Below, one piece after another: positions 12,026-23,777 of a stretch of DNA of 64,000 bases (the first letter of the stretch is position 1; every line of letters begins with the position of its first letter). Under the pieces are notes generated by a model. It saw nothing but the letters and a program-made list of their open reading frames with translations, had not been told where the DNA came from and made no database searches. The stretch covers positions 278,316,380 through 278,380,379 of the forward strand of contig CM046874.1 in the NCBI GenBank assembly GCA_025667525.1, in the 5' to 3' direction. The stretch is from Glebionis coronaria (lineage: Eukaryota > Streptophyta > Magnoliopsida > Asterales > Asteraceae). The position numbers were made by a program, and so were the translations under genes.

Positions 12026-13123
12026 CTCTTAAATGAGGACGAGAAATGATAGAGTTAATTATAAGTTTGCTTATTCTGCCTTCGCTTGTAAATATTTTTT
12101 GCTTAATAAATATTGGCTTAGCGGTTTAGTCTTGATTGTTGGTTTCTAGTCTTTTCTAGTAGCTTCCATGTAATTAAATTGGGAAGACATTAAGGTATCG
12201 CCAGCGTCACGGTTTTGAAGTATTGGCAACCCGAATAATCGAAAGCTTCACCTAATAATAAGATTTCAAGTGCTCACCTAAATCAAGCAAACAATTTGAA
12301 GCTCTAAAGGCCGAAAAATCTATGCGAAATTGAAAGTGAATCAATCCTTAATCTTTGAAGCTTTAAAGATCCAAAATTCGCTTTTAGCATGAGGATATAC
12401 GTCTTTGGCCACAATAAACACCTCATGGCGAGGTTAAATAAAAGGCAAGGCAAGACCGAAGTCATAATAAAAGCTTCATGGCGAAGTTGAATAAAAGATG
12501 GAGGTAATCCTATGATAATAAGGTACATCCGGTAGGGGGCTATAAAAGTCTTGGTAATAAGTCTCATGTTCAAAACCGTTATAAAACTGTGTTTATCGAT
12601 CCTTCTTGTTGACTTAATTTTTTGACATCGTTGTCTATTAGGGAGGGTTATTAATTCGATGGTCTTGGTTACACCGTTATGACTCTATTTTTAGACCTAA
12701 ACCTCTATTATCGCATAAGTCAAAAATGTATCCTCGTGAAACATTCAAGACAAAATAAAATATAAGAGATACAACTTAGGAAAATGGTAGGATAAGTACG
12801 TGATTAGGGCATATGAGTAGTGTTAGCATTACTAACTTATAATGACAATGATCTCGTTGCACGCTTAGCATGAAATTGGTGTGAAAATCGAGGACGATGA
12901 AATTATTTCTTACGAAGCATTCACATGTTCTTGTTCTATGAACCTAAACGTCCCATTTTGCGATGAAAATCATACATTATGTCTAAAACGCAAGTAGTAG
13001 TAATAGTAGTAGTGTAGCAAGTTTATTATTCAATAAAAGTGAATAAAAATGAATTTTGGAGGTGCTATGATACTTTATTCTAGCATTGCGTGAGGGCACG
13101 ACAATGGTTTAGTATTGGGGAGT

Positions 13124-13153
13124 GATGAGACTGCTTTTATACATAGTCTCATC
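13124..13153 (+). repeat. Terminal hairpin of the 3' LTR (element I)
   Basis: GATGAGACT (13124-13132) and AGTCTCATC (13145-13153) are a perfect 9-bp inverted repeat with a 12-base loop, beginning one base inside the LTR. Confidence 0.7.
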
Positions 13154-14316
13154 GTCCAATACGGGCTTAAAATGCATAAAATATCATGAAATATGCCAAA
13201 TATATGTTTGTGTTTGTTACATGTGTATTTTAGGTACGGATATTGAGAAAATGACAAAAGATCACAAGAAACAAGCAAAAACGAACACGGGAAACGAAGC
13301 CACACAATGAACCAAGCCCTAATGGTGATTTACCAAGAATAACCCTTGAAGAAATGAAGATTGTACAAGAAGGGTCCTCCAATATGGAAGAATTGACACT
13401 TTAAACCCTTGTATATTCATAATTACAAGTTTGGTCCTTAAATTTTGTCAAATTGCAAAAAGGACACTCCACTTTGAAGAATTGGCAAGAATGATCCCTC
13501 ATATATGAAGACTTGTCAATTTCAGTCCTCCAAAAAGTCAACATTACAAATCAAGACCATAATGTTTGAAGAAAATGCCAAAAAGCCCTTCAAGAATCAG
13601 GAAATGTCATGAAATACCTCTGAAAATACTTTGGAAAAGTATTTAGGGCAAAAGTCTAAAAACGGAAACTTATTTATAAAGGGAAAAACGATTTGGGCTG
13701 TTTAAACAATGAATGGAAGAAAGAAGAAAGGAGAAGGGCCAAACTTGGCAGACAGCCAAAGAAACCTTAACCAATCCCCACCTGCCACCTCACCCCACTC
13801 ACCCTCTCATCCAATCACAACCCACCAGTTTGCCACCTCATTTCCCACCCACACCGGTTTTAACTAATCATGGATTAGTTTATTATTTGGCGCTTAACAC
13901 AATTTTTAAACCCAAATCAGATTAAAACCTCTACTATTCACGTGATGAACACAATTGGGTTTTCTTAAATGGCTTGTAATTAGACCCCCATATTATCCAG
14001 AATTATGATTAAGGGACTCTTAATCATAACCCAACTCTCACGTCCCATGCCACATTATCACAAGTCACATGCCACCAACCTTGTACACGGTTTTGGAAGA
14101 AGATGCCAAAAGTTTCCAGCCATCCAACGCCCAAGAAAGATACTTCAATCCTAAGCTCATTGTGAGCCTTTGATGCAATTGCAACCTTTACAACTCATAC
14201 AAACAGCCAAAGAAACTTCACATGATTCCAAGTTTTTAAAATTCAGCAAGGGCAATATTGGGACTTTACAGCTTAGGGTTTACGTTTTTTATGCTTGCTA
14301 GACATAGTTTGTAGCT

Positions 14317-14324
14317 TATATAAA
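14317..14324 (+). promoter_or_regulatory. Putative TATA box of the 3' LTR
   Basis: TATATAAA, at the same LTR position as 1972-1979. Confidence 0.45.
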
Positions 14325-15691
14325 GGCATTAGGTCACTACATTGAACCTGCTCTTGGTTTTTCCTTTTTTCAAAGTTCTGTAAATCCTCCTTCATTTTTA
14401 ATGAAAAGTGTTTGAATGTTTGAAGAAAATCCAAGTGCCAACTTATTTCATTGCTTGTTATTGATATTTGTTTGAGTTGTTTAAGTCTTAAAACCTGTTT
14501 TTACTTGTTTTCAAACTTTGTGCAAGAAATTGCTCAAAGTCCAAAATCTTGATATTTTGCTAAGTCTTTGGTACATCTTTGGAATTTTTGGATTACAAGT
14601 GATCTAAACACCCTGATAAGGAGCTTATCAAGGTGTTGGGAGCTAGTGGTTTGGGGATAATCAAAGAGTGGGTACAAAGGTTGCATTAATCAAGCTTTTT
14701 CACTTTTCTGATTTTCATATTTTGTGTTCTAACCTTGTTGAATCTTAGCAGCTTTGTTGTAGAAGCTTGTTCCTTGTTTTGCTAGGCACATCAACTCAAA
14801 ATTTCGTGAGTGTGGATGTACATTCATGAGGTTTGAGTCCCTTTTCTCAAAAATATGATAAAGTACTTGATTTTTGTGAAATTGTGTTCTGCTGTTGTTC
14901 TTGTTGATATTGTGGCTTAAAATTGCTTGATACTGCATGATGATAATGTTATTGTGTTAGATTGGGCTTGGGATAAACTAAATCACACATTTGCTTTGTT
15001 AAAATTGGATTTAAAAAAGTTAAGGGGTGTTTGGGTTAACCTGTTTAAGATCACAAAGTGTTTTTGAGTTATTGTTTGTTGGTTATTTGTGTTGGTATCT
15101 GTTATATGTTTGGCTGAGTGCTCATTGCTACAAGTTATTGGCTTTAAATCATCAAAATCTTGATTGTGCTATAAAAGTTGGAAATCTGCTTGTTTTGACC
15201 TAAGATTTTGGAAACACTTATTTGTATGCATGCTTAGGGATAACAAGTGATTAAACATACTTAATATAACCTGTTAAGAAGATTTGAGTGTTTGAAATTG
15301 GATTTGTGGTCAAGTATATCAGCAAAGTATAAAAACTGCATGTTCTTTGTTCATCAGTAACATTTTTGAGCTTGAATCTTAATCTAGACATTGAACCATT
15401 GCATGAAACCTATTTATTTATGTTCATTTGAATTATTTGTAGCTTGTGTATGCATTTGGTGAAGTTTGGCTGGCTTAATCTTGCTTAAAGTGCTTATTGA
15501 GTTGAAACTGCTTATTGTTCATATCTGGTGCAAGTCTGGTGGTGTTTTGATTAAACTGTATTAATTGGCTGATTGAAATTGTGATTTGATTGTTGTTATT
15601 GACTCCTTGTGATTAACTGATCACTTGGGTGCCTTTGCTTATCTTGAATCCAACAAAAAGTCATTAAAGACAAAAAGTCAAATTGTTCAAG

Positions 15692-15712
15692 CAGTGGAAA
15701 CTTTTCCCACTG
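15692..15712 (+). repeat. Palindrome in the LTR leader
   Basis: CAGTGG and CCCACTG arms surround an A/T core. The 5' LTR has the same motif at about 3342-3362. Element III has a perfect 21-base form at 39670-39690 and a decayed one at about 19406-19427. Confidence 0.55.
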
Positions 15713-17192
15713 TTGAACCCCCAAAACTAGCCCCTGCTAGTGTTAAAATCAAAACAGCTTATTCATAAGCCATTCTAGCTTATTGGGACTTGCAACAACT
15801 TTGTTTTTGTAATCAATCTTACTTATTTGACCCATTTAAGAGATCTGGAGCTTTTTGGACTTTGACTTTTAGGTTTGACTAGAAAACCAAACTGTTTGAC
15901 TTTTACAAATTTGCTTATTGCTTATTCCAGCTTATTGAGTGGTGCTTTTTGAAAGTTTTATGATTATTAAGCTTAGTTAAGCTATTTGTGACTTATTGCA
16001 ACTTGAATCAACTCTTGAAATAGCCTAGAACTAAAAAACGACTATTTTGTCGTTTTGTGAAGAGAGCTTTGGCTTATTTCAGGCTTATTCCTTGAGCTTA
16101 TTTCAAGTTTTTTTTGCAAATAGCTTATTTAGGTCAAGAGAAGGACGTGGGTAAAATTTTAGCTTATGGCATCAGCTTATAGCTTAATGGGCCAAAAAGC
16201 CCATTAAGAATAAGCTGTTTTGAAATAAGCTAACTTAAGCTTATTTTCAGCTTTTGGGCCTTTGAAAAATTGTGTTTAAAATCAGATTTTAAGCTTAACT
16301 GGAGCTTTTGGGCCAATTCTGTGGACTTTTTTTTATTGGTCCCAATTCTAAGCCCATTAAGGGACTGTTTGGGTATTTGGCCCATTTGAAGGCCCAATAA
16401 GGGTTATTTTGTAATTTCAAGTTCATTTTTGTGTTATTTAGGTTAAAATAAACTAGTTTGCAACTTTTTAGAATTTTATATAAATTTTGTATTTTTATTA
16501 ATATTTTATTATTGTTTTATTATTAAAAATTAAAATTTAGATTTTTGGAAGTTTTTCATTTTTCCTAGTTCAAATACATTAAATTAGAAATTTTAAAATT
16601 TTTAGATTAATTTTATTGTCATTAGATTAATTTTTAGAATTATTTTAAGTTTTAATAGTTTTTAATTGTTTTTAAATAGTTTTAATTAATTTTAAAATTT
16701 TCAAAAATAGTTCTAAATTCAGTTAAGTCATTTTAGAGGTTTACAACTTAAAAACTCTCATTTTGGGCTTTTTGTTATTTAAATTGGTTTTTGGGCTTTA
16801 ATTAGCATTAAAAAAATTGGTATTTAATTAAATTAAAGGTTTAAGTGATTTTTGATTTTTTGTAAACTCTAATTACATTTTTTAGGATTTATTGCAGTTT
16901 TCTAGGAATTTTTAGGTTAATTTTTAATTTTGGTCACTTTTTACGGTTTTACGTGTACGACTTCGTCTTAGTTTAATTCATAAACGTAACCGTCATTCCT
17001 TTCTAATCTCTTTTTTATTTTTCTTTCTTCATAAATATAATCACAAAAACTTAATCATCTCTTTACACAACACACAAGCCTCCTTGAGAACGATCCCCAC
17101 TTTGGGTCATTTACTTGTGGTTTTCCGAAATCACTTGTGTACTTACCCTAATTACCTCCTTTTCCTAAAGGTGTGTAAAAACTCAACCATCA

Positions 17193-18092
17193 TGTAGCCT
17201 TCTTGGGTGATGGGGGGTCCAAAGTGAGGTTTGGGTTTTGTTAAGCATGTGGTTAATCATAAAGCTGGAGCTTATGATGGTATAATTGTTGCTTAATCCT
17301 AAATCCCTATGTTCTTGGTTGAATAGTGTGTTGTTTGATCTGATTAGGGATTTAAAAATGTGTTAGGCGCCAAATTATTATAACTAATTAATAATTAGTA
17401 ATAAAACAGGTTAGTGGGGTATGAGGTGGCAGCAATGTATCAGTTAAGGTAAGTTTGGTTGCCTCATAGGTTTAACCCTTCCCCTTTCTTCTTTGTTTCA
17501 CTTCTAGTTTAAAACAGCCAAAGACGAATTCCTTTGTTAACCAAGTTTTAATCTTCACACTTTTGCCCCAAAAACTTTCCATAAGATATTTCAAGGACTT
17601 GTTTTGTCTTTTCTTGATATTTGAAGGACCAAACTTGTTCTTTCTTGTATCTTGAAGGTCTTCATGGTATGTTTGAGTTTGAGGAGGACTAATATTGACA
17701 AGTCTTCATTTTGTGAGGACCAAACTTGCTAATTCTTCAAAGTTGAGGGACTCTTTTATAATTTTGACAAACTTCAGGGACCAAACTTATATTTATGATT
17801 ATACAAGGGTATTAAGTGTCAATTCTTCAATGATGAAGGACCTCTCTTGCATATCTTCAAATCTTCAAGGTCTTATTCTTGGAAAATCATAACTTGGATC
17901 CGGTTCATTGTGCGGCTACGTTTATCGTGTTCGTTTTTGCTTGTTTCTTGTGATCTTTTGTCTTTTTCACGATATCCATACCTAAAATACACAAGTAACA
18001 AATACAAGCACATGATATGGTATTTTATGACATTTTATGCATTTTAAAGCCCAAAAAGAACGATGTGATCATGTATAAATGCCATCTTAGCA
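17193..18092 (-). repeat. LTR fragment V (family I/III), reversed and truncated
   Basis: Read on the minus strand, it begins at 18092 with TGCTAAGATG and a degenerate form of the terminal hairpin. It then follows the first 0.9 kb of the family LTR (U3): the block with GGTATGGATATCGTG, GAACCGGATCC and several AAGTTTGGTCC-like phrases. It stops where element I begins. It may be the rest of an LTR into which element I inserted, or a recombination junction. Confidence 0.65.
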
Positions 18093-18094
18093 GG

Positions 18095-18329
18095 AAGGAT
18101 AACAAAAAGAATGACAAAAAATATCTCCAAAAGGACAAGCCTACAACCATATTCATGGTTCAGTCGTGGCAGCGCAGGACAAAGTAGAAAATTAGCCAAA
18201 ATTTTCCTCGCAATAAGAAAATCTCATTCCCTCCCATCACGGCAAGCAATGTGGCGGACGCACCTCTCACGATTAAGGTGAACATTGGAAGCCACAATGT
18301 CCGCCGCATGTGTGTTGACGGGGGATTGA
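18095..18329 (+). pseudogene. Protease-region remnant of a Tat-lineage gypsy element
   Basis: One frame reads through the whole segment with a single TAG. It contains TTIFMVQSWQRRTK, then ISFPPITASNVADAPLTIKV, then HNVRRMCVDGG. This order (a WQR block, FPP, then xDGG as the aspartic protease active-site turn) is typical of the segment before and at the protease in Tat/Retand/Ogre-type elements. It differs from the ADLG-type proteases of elements I-III. The frame is cut at 18330 by the LTR of element III. The rest of the element is not in the window. Confidence 0.6.
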
Positions 18330-21300
18330 TGTAAGTATTTTAGTCACTTGTTTTAGGAAAAACAAATAACCGGGGCAAGTATTAAACTCAACGGTTTAGG
18401 AAAACCGACAAATCGAATAAGTGCGAGTTCGTTCTCGAAGGATGTGTATGTGTATTAGGCCAATTATATAAAAATCAAGTTTGGATTAGTTTCATTTTTG
18501 GGTTTAATTAGAGAAAATTAAAAGACGAGCTACACTACGATTAAACTATGATGAAATACGTAAAACGTAAACGTAAATACGTAAAACGCGAAGAAATTAA
18601 AAATTTAAGCTAGAATCAATTTCAAAATTAAAACTAAGTCTAAAATAATATTAAATAAGAATAAAAATTCAACAAATAAATTTTAAAACCTTTTATTAAT
18701 TAAATATTCATTTTTAAATGCTAATTAAAGCCCTAAAATTAAATATAATTAACAAAAAACCCAAAATATTATTTTATCAAACTAATATCTTACTTATATT
18801 AATTAAACACTAAAAATTAATTTTACTAAAATTTTAAAACTATTTTTCTATTTTTTAAATGCTAAAAACCTTTTTAAACTAAAATAATGATTAAAAAAAT
18901 AAAATAATGAGAAAATTAATTTTTGTTTTTGAAAAATCCTAAATTATAATGCTAAACAGTATAAAAATGAAAAAAGTTGAAAATAATTCTTTTTACCCTA
19001 ATAAGACAAAAATAGAATATTTAAAACCCTTTTTAACTTAAATTAATTCTAAAAAATGATTAAATAATGGAAAATTAAAACTTTCTTTTCAAAAAATCTT
19101 AAAACACTTACTGAAAATAGGATAATTGAAAAAACTGAAAATCAAGATTTTTTACCACTAAAAGACAAAAATAGTTTTATATAAAACTAACTAAAACTTT
19201 AAATAAATGCTAAAAATACCAAATAATCAGAAAAATAAAAACTAACTTTTTGAAAATTCTTAAAATAATAAACTTAAGCTATGAAAATTGAAATTACTTA
19301 AAAACACTCAAAAATGTCCACTAAAGACAAAAAAAGTACCAAAACTGACAATGACTTGTCAATAGCCTTTGTCTTTTTATGCAGCAGTGGCTAGAATAGA
19401 ACTAGCAGTGGGAACTTTTTCCCATTGCTTCAACACAGAGTAACGGATTTGCTTGATTATGGCTTGTTTTGTTGATGATTTTTGGAACAAGAGTCACCCC
19501 CACACTCAGTGGAGTGTGGGAAGTCAAGATATAACAAAAAAACACTCTGATAAAACACAAAGAAGCACACAATCAACCCAATCAATGTTACTGATGAACT
19601 ATGAAGGTCTGGTGACTAGTTGCTGGTCTGTTAACACTTAAGTGACTTTCAAACCTACAAAATTATCACCCTAGCACTCCAAATTCAAAGACTAAAGCAT
19701 ACAAACCTAGATTAACCTTAAACCTAATAGATTCTAAGATTAGAACATCTAAAACATAGAATCAAAACCTTTATAGCCTTACTGATAAATATGCAGTTTT
19801 ATCAAACATACAAACTTTAGTTTTCTTCTAACAAACTTAAAGCAAGCTACTGATATACCTCCCAAATGACTATCTAGGTATGTTTAAACTATTATTACCT
19901 TAATCCTGTGTCACCCAAGACTAGCAATACCCAAAACCAAACACCCCTAAAAGTTGATGAACAAAAATTTTTCAAACAAAAATTCACAAACCAACTATGA
20001 ATCTCATTAATCTAGCACAAACACAATTCAAATATACTAATACAACAAGTTAACAACTAAACTACCAAGATCAAGCCTCTCTAAGAAGATTCACATAAAA
20101 CTAAAAAACTTTCAAATATTCAAGAAGGTTCAAGCCTTTACCTTAGGCTGATGCCTTTTCTTAAACAACTTCAGCTTAAAGGAGCTTATATGAACTTTGT
20201 AGAGGGCTCTTGGCTGTGGTTCTACAACAGAACCCAAGAGAGACTATGTCTTCAACACAATGGAAAAAGAAAAGTAATTTGGTGTGGAGTCTACAACAGA
20301 CAAACCACCACCCTTTGTACCTGCAAATCACAAACAACCAATGAAACAAACAAGCTGATAAGCAGTACAATAAGCTCAATGTCAATGAGCTTATTATATG
20401 CTTATAACATTAAGCTGTTAGGAAAAAAAAGTAAAATGAGATTTGTAAACTCTTCGGAAACCAAACTTTTGTGAAACCACTATGTAACCAACAAAGAAAT
20501 GAACAAAAACTTGTTTGAATGCTTGGGATTGGTTTGTCAGGCCTATCACAAACAGCTCACACATATTTTAGATCTCAAAAACTCTTGACCAAAAACAAGT
20601 TTGAACAATATATTTTAATAGAAAATTAAAACTCCACAAATTAAAAACACATTAAACTAAAATGCAGGAAAGTAAAGAGGAACTCATATATATTTTGCAA
20701 GGATAGAAAGTTTCTTTAAATAATTCACTTAAAATGTTTACAAAATAAAATCTGGAACAATGTAAAAGGTTCACAATCTGAACCTTTTATACTACAATGA
20801 AGAGACTACTAGAAGCTGATAAAAAATACAAGATGAGTAAACCCTAATAGCTAGAATTCCAGAAGTCCCCTTGGTTCTTTATTTCAAAAATTGGTCAAAA
20901 TGGAGTCTTGTGACTTCTTGTGAAGACAGCTATGCTTGACTTGATCTGAGGCGTTCATTATACTCTTTGGGAACAAGAAAACTCCATGAGCCCTTGATTC
21001 TCTGAATTTTTTGGGTTTTGTGGAAAGGGACGGGGCAGGGGACTACTGGAGACAACACATGGGTGTGTCTGGGTTAAGTTTAAGGGTGGGGTTGTAGTGA
21101 GGATAACCTAAATCAAAGATCTGGAATAGATTATGCTTTGATTTTTGGTAATTAAGAAAAACCCAATTAGGGTTTAGGGGTGTTCTTCGTTGGTTTAATT
21201 TGGTAATCAAGGGAATATTATTTGTTTCCCACTCAAATTAATATTATACTAAACCTTTTGAAATATTTGTTAATACTAATCTTATGTTTAGTGGAAAATG

Positions 21301-21919
21301 ACGTGGGTTGGGGTGATGTGGCAATCAAGGGGGATGTGGAGTGTGGTGATTGGTTGAGGGAGTAAGTGGGGGGACATGGCGTGTTATGGTTGGCTGGTGT
21401 GAGTTATGTTGTCTGCCAAGAATAGTCCCCATATTTCCAAATTATGTTCATATATAGTTTTCAGCTGAATTCTCCCTTTTTCCTTTGTAATAAGTTTCAT
21501 GAACTTGCTGATTTTAGCACATGCATTTTGCAAATTTCTATCAAGGATCATATATGCAAATATTGCCTTCTTTAAGGGCTTATCATGTAATATCTTGAAA
21601 TATTAGGGACCCAAATGCAATAAATGTGATTTACAAGGGTATAATATGACAAGTCTTCAAAAGTTGAGGGACCAATCTTGCCAAATCATAAAACTTCAAG
21701 GACTTCAATGGAAAATCATGATCCGGGTCCGGTTCTTTGTGCGGATTCGTTTCCCGTGTTCGTTTTGCTTGATTCTTGTAATCTTTTATTGAATTCACGA
21801 TATCCGTACCTAAAATACACAGTGAACAAACACAAGCATATTTTGGGATATTTTATGACATTTTAAGTGTTTAAAGCCCGATTTAGACGATGAGACTATG
21901 TATAATTGCAGTCTCATCA
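18330..21919 (-). repeat. 3' LTR of element III
   Basis: Complete LTR of 3590 bp, starting TGTAAGTATT on the + strand. On the minus strand it starts TGATGAGACT with a perfect 9-bp terminal hairpin (arms at 21889-21897 and 21910-21918). The first 1.25 kb matches 38573-39843. The region is AT-rich (18500-19300). The open frames at 19453-19641, 20151-20474 and 21678-21866 have no recognisable product. A TATA-like TATAAAAGG is read on the minus strand near 20788-20796. Confidence 0.8.
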
Positions 21920-23772
21920 CTCCCCCATACTAAACCATTGTCTTGTCCCCACGCAATGCTAGAATTAAGTATCGTAGTACATCCAAAATTCATTTTTAGG
22001 TGACATTTATTGAAAACGTAAATTTAAATAAACTATTACATGCGTTTTAGACATAATGTATTGTTTTCATCGCAAAATGGGACGTTTAGGATCATAGAAT
22101 AAGAACACGTGAATGCTTCATTAGAAATAATTTTGTCGTCCTCGATTTACACCCAATTACATGCTAAGCGTGAAACAAGATCATTGTCATTATAAGTTAG
22201 TAATGCTAACACTACTCATATGCTCTAATCACGTACTTAGACTCCCTTATTCCTAAGGTGTATCTCTTATATTTTATTTTTGTCTTAATGATCACGAGGA
22301 TACATCATTGACTTATGCGTGAATAGAGATTAGGTCCAAAAATAGAGTCTTAACGGTGTAACCAAAATCATCGAATTAATAATTCATCCTAATAGACAAC
22401 GATGTCAAAAAATTAAGTCAACAAGAAGGATCGATAAACATGGTTTTATAACAGTTTTGAACATGAGACTTATTACCATGAATTTTATGACCCACCTCAT
22501 CATCGGTGGATTTGATTATCATGGTTTACCTCCATCTTTTATTCAACTCCGCCATGGAGCTTTTATTATGACTTCAGTCTTGCCCTTATCTTTTATTTAA
22601 CCTCGCCATGAGGTGGTTATTATGACTTGACGTATATCCTCACGCTAAAGCGAATTTTGGATCTTTAAGGCTTCAAGATTTAAGACATTCACTTTCAATT
22701 TTCACATTGATTTTTCGGCCTTGTGAGCTTCGAATTTTTGCTTGATTTAGGTGAAGAGGAAATTAAATTATTATTGGGGGAAGCCTTTGATTATTCGGGT
22801 TGCCAATACTTCAAAACCGTGACGCTGACGATACCTTAATGATTTCCCAATTTAATTACATGGAAGCTATTAAAACAAATTAGAAACCAACAATAGAGAC
22901 CAAACCGCTAAATCAATATTTATTAACAATTTATTTATAAAAGCGTAGGGAGGATAAGCAATTAATTAGGACATATGAGTTTTTGAAAGAATAACAGTAC
23001 TTTACGTTTAGCATAGTAACTTATAATTAACTCTATCATTTCTCGTCCTCAATTTAATGAGACTTAACCTAATATAGTTAAGGAATGGAAGCTAAGTGAT
23101 CAACACGCACGGTCGAGTCAAAATTTACTCTTATTCTCACCATCGGAAAACCTACATTCGTGTCTTAAACACTTATGAAAAATTAGAAAATTTTGGCCAT
23201 TTTTAGCTTTATTTTGCATAAAACGATAACACAAAGATGAAAATTAGATTACGTGATGATGTGAGCAAGGTGAAGTATCTACTCAGCCCCGTACTAAAAC
23301 TAAACATTTTCCTCAATGTTTCGAGTCTAGGGGTGAAACACCCCTATACTAGAGATGAAAGTCGAATGCTTAATCTCGAGTATGGAAAGGGTAAAATGAA
23401 TAACCTAAAATCCGTTTATGAATTATGCTAATAAGATAAAAGTTAGAACATAAAAGGATATCATCGGATATCGGAATCTCCAAAGGCAACGATCGAAGCT
23501 CGAGTGATCCGTAAAACGAACACGAGAGGCTTCAATGATGACGATGAATCTAAAAAATCACAATCACAAACAACCACAGAACAAAGGTTGGAAGAGCACA
23601 AGTCCCCTTGTTACACTATTAGAAAAGCGATAATATTTATAAGGATAAGCATGAGAATCCCCCACGAGGCACCTTGTTATTAATAACCGAGTCAAAAGCT
23701 AGACTCGCTTCCCCATAAATGTGATCATTTAGGGATAATCATGGTTTGGTAATTTTTGATGGGGCTTACATG
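21920..23772 (-). other. 3' non-coding region of element III
   Basis: Reverse complement of the element I region 11300-13122, including the LTR-adjacent purine tract (CTCCCCCATAC at 21920-21930 on the + strand) and the hairpin with internal G-rich tract (about 23285-23325, one mismatch in the stem). No gene. It is cut at 23773-23777 by the duplication flanking element II. Confidence 0.75.
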
Positions 23773-23777
23773 ATAAA
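23773..23777. other. Target-site duplication of element II (left copy)
   Basis: ATAAA directly before the LTR; the same five bases follow the other LTR at 33923-33927. Confidence 0.85.

Larger units (their letters stand above)
11291..13122 (+). other. 3' non-coding region of element I
   Basis: About 1.8 kb between integrase and 3' LTR without a convincing gene. An envelope-like gene, found here in some Athila elements, is not seen. The region includes a perfect hairpin (11691-11710), three G-rich tracts beginning TAGTATGGGG or similar (about 11660, 11717 and 13110), and a 55-bp tandem duplication (11916-12025). It is well conserved: 1-777 repeats its end, and 21920-23755 is its reverse complement in element III. 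That suggests a constrained role, such as RNA structure, priming or packaging. Confidence 0.65.
778..17192 (+). mobile_element. Element I: Athila-like Ty3/gypsy LTR retrotransposon with very long LTRs
   Basis: The order is LTR (778-4831), PBS, leader, gag, protease, RT, RNase H, integrase, about 1.8 kb of 3' non-coding sequence, a purine tract and LTR (13123-17192). The lineage is inferred from the protease motif ADLGAIINLMP, RT blocks such as GWRVCIDYRKLNDATRKDHF, and a PBS resembling tRNA-Asp. No envelope-like reading frame is visible after pol. Coding regions carry several frameshifts and stops, so this copy is dead. No target-site duplication can be called, because the left flank is another copy and the right flank is an LTR fragment. 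Confidence 0.85.
13123..17192 (+). repeat. 3' LTR of element I
   Basis: It starts TGATGAGACT after the purine tract TATTGGGGAG and ends near CCATCA. It aligns with the 5' LTR throughout, with scattered substitutions and small indels. It has a TATA box at 14317-14324, a palindrome at 15692-15712, an AGCTTATT-rich segment at about 15750-16300 and an AT-rich segment at about 16430-16930. The short open frame at 13713-13925 is not supported as a gene. Confidence 0.82.

Noticed and set aside
11734..17192. LTR of element I starting at TGAACAG after the long G run at 11721-11733, which would make a 5.46-kb LTR
   Set aside because: Three other junctions of the family (18092, 21919, 39844) start at TGATGAGACT or an equivalent next to unrelated or different flanks. 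The purine tract at 13113-13122 also precedes that start.
20151..20474. Open frame of 107 codons in the LTR of element III
   Set aside because: LTR sequence with no similarity to known proteins, and not kept in related LTRs.
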